A stretch of 19,675 nt of DNA from Bacteroidales bacterium (lineage in GTDB: Bacteria > Bacteroidota > Bacteroidia > Bacteroidales > UBA3663). The notes beneath the pieces are model-generated. The model saw only the letters and a list, made by a program, of their open reading frames with translations, was not told the DNA's origin and ran no database searches. Below are positions 13,804-19,675 of the stretch, in pieces. The position numbers and the translations under genes were made by a program. Positions within the stretch are counted from its first letter, which is position 1, and each line of letters opens with the position of its first letter. Where the stretch lies: positions 1,625 to 21,299 of the forward strand of contig JAUNCV010000012.1 of NCBI GenBank assembly GCA_030526445.1. Direction: 5' to 3'.

Positions 13804-15390
13804 ATGAAACATTCCATTCTGTTTTTCCTGTTGGCAACAGCTGCTTTGCTGCCTTCTGCAGTTACCGCTCAGCAAAATGAGCCAGCCTTGACCCGATATA
13901 AAGAGTTCAAACAGGTGCTCGAGGCGCCGCTTGTGCTCGATACGGTGAAGATTGATGACATGCTGGCAAAGTGGGAGGCCGAAGAACCGCAGGCTGTTGA
14001 GTTGCAGTCGGCCAAGTTTCAGTATTTGCTCAAGAAAGCTTTGCTCGATATAGAGATGGCTGTCAGCCCATTGGACGAAAATACGGCTATGCTGCCTGCT
14101 ATTCCGGGGTTGTATGAGAATCTGCAAATCACCAACCACTGGATACTAAAAGACAAAGGCCATGCAATGGAGAACTATGCCAAGGCATACGAAATTCTTG
14201 ACAAAGCCATTGCCGAACATCCTGAGCGCCTGGACCTTTTGGCCTGGAAGATGGATGGCTATATGCAGAAGTTTGAGCACAGACGTGGCATGCTGACGGC
14301 TTTCGAGATGCTGCAAAAGAGCCGCGAGAATGGGCATAACTGGACAATGCTATATGGCGAGAAAGTTGGTGAAGAAGCTGAGGATCAGTTGGCTTATGAA
14401 GGAATTATTTCCTTGCTCGATCATAATGAATTTTCCTTGGCCCAGATTATGATAGACTCACTGCAGAGCTACAATCCTAAGACTGTGTGCCGCATTGCTA
14501 ATGGTCTTTTGCTGGAGTGCAAAATGCAACCCGATTCGGCCGTGAATATATATAAGGAACTGGAGGCCGACTTCCCCAACAATCCGGAACTGCAGTTCCG
14601 CATCTTGAACAACCTCATCGGGCAAGGAAAGAACGACGAGGCAAGACCCTATGCGCAGGCTTTGGCGGCTAATCCCGACCCAGACATTGCGGCGCGTGGC
14701 AAGGAAATTTTGGCCGAAATTGAGCCTATTGCCTGGCAGTATGAGGCCATGGAGCAGTGGATGCAAGCCAATGCCGGGGAGTATGAGGCGATAAGAAACC
14801 GCTTTGTGGCGGGCGATGAGACTTTGACCCGCGCCGATCTGGTGCATCTGTATTATGGTCAGGCTTTCACCGAGGGCTATTCGCTTTTCGCCTTCAGGGC
14901 ACTGATGGAAGCCTTCAATAAAGAGGCCGACTATGAGAAGTGTCTCACACTCTGCAAGGCTGCGCTCGAGAAGACTCCGGCTGCTTTCACGGCCTTGTTT
15001 TATGGTGCTATGAGTGCAAGGCAAATGAATGATAATGATGTGTTTAAGAACTATGCTCTGCGCTTGCGCCAGATATCGCAGATGATTATGAGCCTGGGCA
15101 ATGGTTCGGACATGAAGCATGCTATGCCAGTGCTGTGGGTTGACGAGGAATACTCCATTCTCAGCAATGTTGGACAGTTTGTTTCGCAGACGCTTTATCA
15201 CACCGATGAGGGCGATATTGACTGCCTTGTGTTTGCCTCAGACCTCGAAATTCCCGCTATGGGCGAGGATGGCCAGATTACGGTCGAAAACAAGCACAAT
15301 GAGCAGCAGTATTATTTCAATATCTCGTACTCATCGCGCGCCATGAGCAAAGAACTATCGGGCCATGGAAAGAAAGATCTGGGACAATAA
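13804..15390 (+). CDS. Secreted TPR-like protein with C-terminal DUF4919
   Basis: A 528-residue protein. Residues 1-22 are a signal peptide (hydrophobic FFLLATAALLP, cleavage VTA/QQ), so it is exported, probably periplasmic. The middle part (about 115-300) is helical with TPR-like pairs, for example ENYAKAYEILDKAIAEHPERLDLLAWK, SAVNIYKELEADFPNNPELQFRIL and DEARPYAQALAANPD. From about residue 325 it has the DUF4919 hallmark YEAIRNRF...DETLTRADLVHLYYGQAF, followed by a helical part and a C-terminal beta segment. DUF4919 has no known function. The ATG at 13804 is preferred over the TTG two codons earlier, because it begins the signal peptide as MKHSILFF. The gene is monocistronic with its own promoter and a following hairpin. 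Confidence 0.8.
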   Translation: MKHSILFFLLATAALLPSAVTAQQNEPALTRYKEFKQVLEAPLVLDTVKIDDMLAKWEAEEPQAVELQSAKFQYLLKKALLDIEMAVSPLDENTAMLPAIPGLYENLQITNHWILKDKGHAMENYAKAYEILDKAIAEHPERLDLLAWKMDGYMQKFEHRRGMLTAFEMLQKSRENGHNWTMLYGEKVGEEAEDQLAYEGIISLLDHNEFSLAQIMIDSLQSYNPKTVCRIANGLLLECKMQPDSAVNIYKELEADFPNNPELQFRILNNLIGQGKNDEARPYAQALAANPDPDIAARGKEILAEIEPIAWQYEAMEQWMQANAGEYEAIRNRFVAGDETLTRADLVHLYYGQAFTEGYSLFAFRALMEAFNKEADYEKCLTLCKAALEKTPAAFTALFYGAMSARQMNDNDVFKNYALRLRQISQMIMSLGNGSDMKHAMPVLWVDEEYSILSNVGQFVSQTLYHTDEGDIDCLVFASDLEIPAMGEDGQITVENKHNEQQYYFNISYSSRAMSKELSGHGKKDLGQ

Positions 15391-15431
15391 TTGTAGTTGA
15401 ATACACATCAATAAAACTTCTTATAGTTAAA

Positions 15432-15473
15432 AAATATAGCGTGCCGCTCACGATGGAGTAGCACGCTATATTT
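15432..15473. terminator. Perfect 13-bp stem hairpin, probable terminator of the DUF4919 gene
   Basis: Arms 15432-15444 and 15461-15473 are exact reverse complements (core TATAGCGTGC). The 16-base loop can pair CTC with GAG inside. The exit sequence on the + strand is only moderately T-rich (ATTTATAT), so it is a weaker terminator than the others. It lies 42 bases after the stop and before the next promoter. Confidence 0.65.
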
Positions 15474-15550
15474 ATATATGTAGGCGATAAATATTATTCG
15501 ATAAAAATGAACATTTCCGAATTTTACAAGTGATTGGATTTCGGGAGCCC

Positions 15551-15558
15551 TATCTTTG
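15551..15558 (+). promoter_or_regulatory. -7 promoter element of the outer-membrane protein operon
   Basis: TATCTTTG followed by CG is an exact match to TAnnTTTG. No convincing TTTG is present about 20 bases upstream, which could mean the promoter needs an activator. A start near 15564 leaves a leader of about 25 bases before the ATG at 15589. Confidence 0.65.
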
Positions 15559-15588
15559 CGCCGTGTTTAATTTTAAGGTAACAAGATT

Positions 15589-17910
15589 ATGGTACAGTAT
15601 GTAAGGTATTTTTCTGCTGCTGTCTTTGGCTCGTCAGTGTGTATGTCGACCATGGCACAAGAGATTTTTGGCACAGTCAATGACAAGGATGGTGCTCCGC
15701 TGGAGTTTGTGAATGTTGCGTTGTATAACCCATCGGACACTACTTTGGTGCAAGGAACGGTAACAGACAAGGAGGGTGGCTTTATCTTTCACAACTGCAA
15801 TCCGCAGATTTATCTGCTGCGTGCATCGATGGTGGGTTTTGCCACTATTGAACAACTGGTGGATAAAGATAGGGTTGGCACATTGATTCTCAGCGAAGAC
15901 TCAAAGCTGCTGGATGAGGTCACAGTCAAGGTAAATCGCCCGCAGTACAAAATGACGGGGGAAGGTATCAGCGTGAATGTGAAGAACTCTGTGCTTTCGA
16001 ACATGGGCAGTGCCATTGATGTATTGAGCCAACTGCCACGAGTCAATGTGGAGGGAGATGCTGTGAGCGTCTTTGCCAAAGGCACACCTCTTATTTATAT
16101 AAACAACCGCCTGGTGCGCGACAAAAGTGAGCTGAAGCGACTGAAATCGGATGAAATCAAGGATGTGGAGGTGCTGACCAACCCGGGCGCAAAATACGAT
16201 GCTCAGGTCGAATCGGTGATCCGTATCAACACGCTCAAGGTGGCAGGCGATGGCTTCAGCTTCCGTACAGAGAACAACGCCAGGACCAACTATGATATGG
16301 CTGGAGGATATACCGAAGAGTATGTTAAATATCGAAAGAAAGGGTTCGAGATGTTTGGTACGGGGCAGTTCAACTCGGGCATCTTTAGGGAAGACCAGAC
16401 GCTGGTCACCGACATCTATGCCCAAGACCATGTGCGCGTGGATGGCGTGGATGATGTAAAGGCCAGGGTTAATAGTCTAAACTTCAATGCTGGCTTCAAC
16501 TATGATTTCAATACGCGACACTCGATCGGAGCGGACTATTCATATGGAACTATCACTCACTTTGATGCCAAATCGACCTGCCTGACACAAAAGGTATATC
16601 GTAATGGTGTTTTCGAGGATTTCCTCGACGAAGAGATGATTCAGTCAGAGAAACCACATAATCACGATGTCAACGCCTATTATGTGGGCAAGATAGGCAA
16701 ATGGAGTGTTGATGCGAACTTCAGCTACCACTTCGGAAAGAGCTCGGAAAGCGAGCAGACCACAGAGATTAGCCAAACGGCTGATTCGCGTGTGGTGAAT
16801 ACTGTCTCTCAATCCACTGGTAAGCTCTGGGCTGGCAAAATTATCCTTACATATCCTATATGGAAGGGTAAGTTGAGTTTCGGTCATGAGATAACAAGCA
16901 GCAACACAATGTATGACTACAGCAACCTGCAGCATATCGTGGCGTCGGCTAACAACGAAATCAAAGAGAGTAATGCTGCCGTATTTGCAGAGTACGGTTT
17001 TGCGATTGGAGATTGGCGGCTGAATGCAGGACTTCGTTATGAGCATGTGACTTCTGACTACTATGCTGAGAATATCTGGCAGAAGGCACAGAGCCGCAAC
17101 TATGACAATTTCTTCCCCAATGCTTCGGTGTCATGGCGTAAGAACGGAACTGGGTTGCAATTGTCCTATACTTGCAAAACTAGTCGCCCCGACTACTCGC
17201 GCCTGAGTAACAAGGTGAAGTATGACAACCGCTATCTCTATGAGGGTGGCAACCCCTACCTGCAGCCTTCTGTCAGTCAGAATGTCGAATTTTCGGCTAT
17301 CCGCCCATGGTGGAACGTGAGTTTAGGCTACTCACATATAAAGGATGGATTCCAGTACATCCTCGGACTCTATAAGGATCAGCCTATAGCCTTCGGTGTA
17401 TATCGAAACTTCAATGCCGCTGACAAGTTGCATGCTTCCATTGTGCTTTCGCCCAAATTCGGATGGTACCAGCCGCAACTGGAGCTGGGGTACATCCAGC
17501 AATTCATCGACGCCAAGCAATATAATGTCGAAAAAGATATGAATCGTGCTGGTTTTAAGGTCAAGGTGAAGAACAGGATGGTTTTCCCTCACGACCTGAG
17601 TATCCTGCTTAACCTGAATTATATGACCGACCAGTATCACTGGCTGGTGCATCAGAAAGCTGCATTTGTGGCAGATGCAAGAATCGTAAAATCGTTCTGG
17701 AACAAAGCCCTTACGTTGAATCTTTCCGCCAACGACCTCTTCCATACCTGGAGACAGAAGGTGGATATATGGGGCAACCATGTGAATATTGGAAAAAACA
17801 ACGACCAGCACTTGAGCGATATCTCCCTCACGGTCACCTATCAGTTCAACACAACTCGTAGCCGATACAAGGGTACTGGCGCAGGCAAGGCGGAAAAGGA
17901 CAGAATGTAA
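15589..17910 (+). CDS. Outer-membrane beta-barrel protein, TonB-dependent-receptor-like (OMP_b-brl_3 type)
   Basis: A 773-residue outer-membrane protein. Residues 1-23 are a signal peptide (cleavage TMA/QE). Residues 24-110 form a carboxypeptidase-regulatory-like beta-sandwich (IFGTVNDKDGAPLEFVNVAL, TVTDKEGGFIF). Residues 110-215 are plug-like (MGSAIDVLSQLPRVNVEG, LIYINNRLV, EIKDVEVLTNPGAKYDA). The rest is a barrel of alternating strands, ending in a TVTYQFNTTRSRYKGTGAG strand and tail typical of the OMP_b-brl_3 family and unlike the Phe-ended SusC type. There is no SusD partner, so glycan import is not suggested. It may import a small ligand or metal complex, or play a structural role. A flavodoxin gene follows after 9 bases and a cupin after that. 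Confidence 0.88.
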   Translation: MVQYVRYFSAAVFGSSVCMSTMAQEIFGTVNDKDGAPLEFVNVALYNPSDTTLVQGTVTDKEGGFIFHNCNPQIYLLRASMVGFATIEQLVDKDRVGTLILSEDSKLLDEVTVKVNRPQYKMTGEGISVNVKNSVLSNMGSAIDVLSQLPRVNVEGDAVSVFAKGTPLIYINNRLVRDKSELKRLKSDEIKDVEVLTNPGAKYDAQVESVIRINTLKVAGDGFSFRTENNARTNYDMAGGYTEEYVKYRKKGFEMFGTGQFNSGIFREDQTLVTDIYAQDHVRVDGVDDVKARVNSLNFNAGFNYDFNTRHSIGADYSYGTITHFDAKSTCLTQKVYRNGVFEDFLDEEMIQSEKPHNHDVNAYYVGKIGKWSVDANFSYHFGKSSESEQTTEISQTADSRVVNTVSQSTGKLWAGKIILTYPIWKGKLSFGHEITSSNTMYDYSNLQHIVASANNEIKESNAAVFAEYGFAIGDWRLNAGLRYEHVTSDYYAENIWQKAQSRNYDNFFPNASVSWRKNGTGLQLSYTCKTSRPDYSRLSNKVKYDNRYLYEGGNPYLQPSVSQNVEFSAIRPWWNVSLGYSHIKDGFQYILGLYKDQPIAFGVYRNFNAADKLHASIVLSPKFGWYQPQLELGYIQQFIDAKQYNVEKDMNRAGFKVKVKNRMVFPHDLSILLNLNYMTDQYHWLVHQKAAFVADARIVKSFWNKALTLNLSANDLFHTWRQKVDIWGNHVNIGKNNDQHLSDISLTVTYQFNTTRSRYKGTGAGKAEKDRM

Positions 17911-17919
17911 TTGAAAGGA

Positions 17920-18561
17920 ATGAAAATGATAATAAGGCAATTGATTTTCCTGGCGCTATTGTTTTTGTTGCTATTTTGTTTGTGCGAACCCGTCTCGGCT
18001 GGCCAGCACAGAGCAATATGCAATGCAGGATGCAAAACAGACAACGATACATTAACAACCCAACAACAAAACGGTAAAATGAAAACGGCAATCATTTATT
18101 GCTCAAAATATGGTACGACCGAGAAAATCTGTCAGACCATCGGGTCGCAACTCTCAGAGGAAACGGAGGTGACTCTTTATAATCTTAAGGAGCAAGTGCC
18201 AGTTATTTTGGATGATTACTCGGTCGTGATTCTCGGCACTCCCATTTACGCAAGCAAGCCTCGGAAAGAAATGGTGTCATTCTGCAGCAGGAACGAAGAG
18301 GCATTGCTCAGGAAGCGCCTGTTTCTCTTTGTTTGCGGCATGGATAAGGAACATGCCATCGAAGAAATCGAGAAGAGTTATTCACCTCAGTTAATAAGTC
18401 ATGCTGTTGATACTGTGTTCTTTACGGGAGAATATCTGCTTGACAAGATGAAATACGGTGACCGCCTGCTGCTGCGAATGTTCTTCAAGGTGAAGGAATC
18501 GCAACTCAACAATTACACAAACGATGTTAAAATAATCACAGACAAAATCAAGACAAAATGA
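17920..18561 (+). CDS. Flavodoxin-domain protein with possible signal peptide
   Basis: The C-terminal 160 residues are a short-chain flavodoxin: KTAIIYCSKYGTTEKICQTI with the FMN-phosphate loop SKYGTT at 62-67, SVVILGTPIYASKPRKEM and LFLFVCGMD, closest in feel to the HemG-like flavodoxin group. Starting at the ATG at 17920 adds 53 residues that look like a type I signal peptide (LIFLALLFLLLFCLCEPVSA, cleavage after A27) plus a Cys-containing linker. The internal ATG at 18079 would give an ordinary cytoplasmic flavodoxin. The upstream segment has no stop and a clear hydrophobic profile, which supports the longer form, but neither start is proven. The gene lies 9 bases after the outer-membrane protein and its TGA overlaps the cupin ATG. 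Confidence 0.85.
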   Translation: MKMIIRQLIFLALLFLLLFCLCEPVSAGQHRAICNAGCKTDNDTLTTQQQNGKMKTAIIYCSKYGTTEKICQTIGSQLSEETEVTLYNLKEQVPVILDDYSVVILGTPIYASKPRKEMVSFCSRNEEALLRKRLFLFVCGMDKEHAIEEIEKSYSPQLISHAVDTVFFTGEYLLDKMKYGDRLLLRMFFKVKESQLNNYTNDVKIITDKIKTK

Positions 18562-18944
18562 AACTCATCGAACAAAACAGTAATTTTGCAATGGCGAGTG
18601 TAGGGAAGTTCAGCAATCTGGAGGGCAAACACTTTGTCAAAGATCTGCTTCAGACCACCTCGATGGAGGTCTCAATCACTTCACTTGCGCCTGGCGAGAA
18701 GTCGCTCTATCATCAGCACCGCCAGAACGAGGAGCTTTTCATCATAGTTGCGGGTATTGGACTCATGCTGCTGGATGGCGAATACTACAAGATAGAAGAG
18801 GGAAGCCTAATCAGAGTGGCACCATCTATTGGTCGAGGTTTGGAAAATAATGGCGTTGAACCATTGAAATTCATCTGTATTCAAGCCAAAGTAAACTCAT
18901 TAGAAGGTTATACGCTGACTGACGGGAACCTTGTAAAGCAATAA
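18558..18944 (+). CDS. Small cupin-domain protein
   Basis: A 128-residue single-domain cupin. Motif 1 is LAPGEKSLYHQHRQNEELFIIVAGIG, with metal-ligand candidates H52, H54 and E58, and motif 2 is centred on GSLIRVAPSIGRGLENNG near residues 87-104, where the usual His is replaced by a Gly/Arg-rich stretch. Small cupins can be dioxygenases, isomerases or ligand sensors, and the substrate here cannot be named. Its ATG overlaps the flavodoxin stop by 4 bases (ATGA), so the two are translationally coupled and probably work together. It is the last gene of the operon. Confidence 0.88.
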   Translation: MKLIEQNSNFAMASVGKFSNLEGKHFVKDLLQTTSMEVSITSLAPGEKSLYHQHRQNEELFIIVAGIGLMLLDGEYYKIEEGSLIRVAPSIGRGLENNGVEPLKFICIQAKVNSLEGYTLTDGNLVKQ

Positions 18945-18972
18945 TATATCGCTCGAGATAGCAAAAAATAAT

Positions 18973-19030
18973 AAAACTGCAGCAAAACGAAATTAAATCC
19001 GACGATTAAGTTTCTTTTTGTTGTAGTTTT
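18973..19030. repeat. 58-base near-perfect hairpin between cupin and AraC genes
   Basis: Arms 18973-18999 and 19004-19030 fold into a 27-position stem with only two mismatches and three G-U wobbles, closed by a 4-base CGAC loop. The stem is A-rich on the left arm and T-rich on the right. A further TTTTT occurs at 19036-19040. It fills most of the 131-base gap 18945-19075 and may be a terminator, a regulator-binding element or a small mobile remnant. Confidence 0.75.
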
Positions 19031-19044
19031 GCGAGTTTTTCAGT

Positions 19045-19052
19045 AATATTTG
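19045..19052 (+). promoter_or_regulatory. Weak -7 promoter candidate for the AraC gene
   Basis: AATATTTG followed by CAC is one mismatch from TAnnTTTG, 24 bases before the ATG at 19076. The nearest upstream TTTG (19017-19020) lies in the right arm of the hairpin at a long 24-base spacing. Confidence 0.35.
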
Positions 19053-19075
19053 CACCTATAAAAGAGATATTCCAG

Positions 19076-19675
19076 ATGATAAAGACATTCACCATACTGC
19101 CAGCACCGCCACTCCGCTCGCTTGTGCATCACTATTGGGTAATGCGCACTGATGGCGAAACTGTTAACGAAAGCATTTTCCCGCCCACTTGCATGAAGTG
19201 GATCTTTCATCGTGGCACACCATTCGCAATAGATGGAGCATTCGATGTGGATAGGAAAGCCACCGTGTGCTTGCAGTACGAACATGCAGTATCGGTAAAT
19301 AGCTGCAGTGGGGCGCTCGATATGATATGTGTCTTTTTCCGACCTTATGCTACCAAGGCCATTATGGGGGTGTCGGCAGGAGAACTGACCGGGCGACTCA
19401 TTGACCTGGAAGAGATGGGTGACTTGGAAATTACACGTCTGAAATATAGGGTGAATAGCGCCGAAAACAATGACGAGGCTATACAGCTTATAGAGACTTT
19501 TCTTTTGGACAAGATCAAATCGACCGAAGTAACTCTGTATCTGAATCAGCTTGAACGAACCTTTGAAATGCTCAATAGTAATCCGCTTATCCGAATCTCT
19601 GAACTCGCTGGGTCAGCTTGTCTTTGTGAACGACAATTCAGAACCGTTTTTGAGGAACATGTTGGGGTTTCGCCT
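19076..19675 (+). CDS. AraC-family transcriptional regulator, 3' truncated by window end
   Basis: An ATG at 19076 opens a frame of 200 codons with no stop before the last base. The first 150 residues resemble the N-terminal sensor domain of Bacteroidota AraC regulators of the DUF6597 type: short beta strands, LRSLVHHYWVMRTDGE, FPPTCMKWIFHRG and MICVFFRPYATKAIMG. From about residue 155 the AraC DNA-binding domain begins, with ISELAGSACLCERQFRTVFEEHVGVSP as its first helix-turn-helix, where RQF...F...GVSP is the family signature. The second helix-turn-helix is outside the window. Its position after the outer-membrane/flavodoxin/cupin operon suggests it may control that operon, but this is inferred from proximity only. 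Confidence 0.88.
   Translation, partial: MIKTFTILPAPPLRSLVHHYWVMRTDGETVNESIFPPTCMKWIFHRGTPFAIDGAFDVDRKATVCLQYEHAVSVNSCSGALDMICVFFRPYATKAIMGVSAGELTGRLIDLEEMGDLEITRLKYRVNSAENNDEAIQLIETFLLDKIKSTEVTLYLNQLERTFEMLNSNPLIRISELAGSACLCERQFRTVFEEHVGVSP

Noticed and set aside
15432..15473. Attachment site or REP-like mobile repeat
   Set aside because: No second copy is seen in the window and no integrase is near; position after a stop codon and before a promoter fits a terminator better.
15589..17910. SusC-type glycan importer
   Set aside because: No SusD gene follows, and the ending with RYKGTGAG fits the OMP_b-brl_3 family, not SusC.

Overview
The window is a piece of a Bacteroidota (Bacteroidales) chromosome, probably Prevotellaceae or a near relative. 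The evidence is protein-family content (CydA with a long central insert next to a DUF4492 protein, long-form PPi-dependent phosphofructokinase, SerB with two ACT-like domains, a carboxypeptidase-regulatory-like plus beta-barrel outer-membrane protein, a DUF4919 protein), Bacteroidota-type promoters (TAnnTTTG at -7, often TTTG about 20 bp upstream), A-rich leaders with little Shine-Dalgarno signal, and almost exclusive use of TAA stops (16 TAA, 2 TGA, no TAG). No tRNA, rRNA, CRISPR array, insertion sequence or phage gene is visible.

Bases 1-3812 (+ strand) are the end of a surface-polysaccharide operon: a 5'-truncated GT10 fucosyltransferase-like enzyme, a CDP-glycerol-glycerophosphotransferase-family enzyme, a HisC/CobD-like PLP enzyme and a LicC/PntC-like cytidylyltransferase. 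The last three look like a self-contained pathway that makes an amino-alcohol phosphate, activates it with CTP and transfers it to a glycan. This is the most interesting hypothesis in the window. A strong bidirectional hairpin terminator separates this operon from the next one.

Bases 3834-8359 (- strand) hold housekeeping metabolism: pfp and serB in one operon, preceded by a XylE-type sugar/H+ symporter gene that is interrupted by a single in-frame TAG codon where E. coli XylE has Tyr.

Bases 8581-9859 (+) are the ribosomal operon rpsF-rpsR-rplI with its own promoter and terminator. Bases 9900-12980 (+) are a cytochrome bd oxidase operon: a DUF4492 small membrane protein, cydA and cydB.

Bases 12993-15473 contain two divergently transcribed envelope genes of unknown function, a lipoprotein (-) and a secreted TPR/DUF4919 protein (+), each with a clear promoter. 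Bases 15551-18944 (+) are an operon of an outer-membrane beta-barrel protein, a flavodoxin (possibly exported) and a cupin. A 58-base near-perfect hairpin follows, then the start of an AraC-family regulator that runs off the end of the window.
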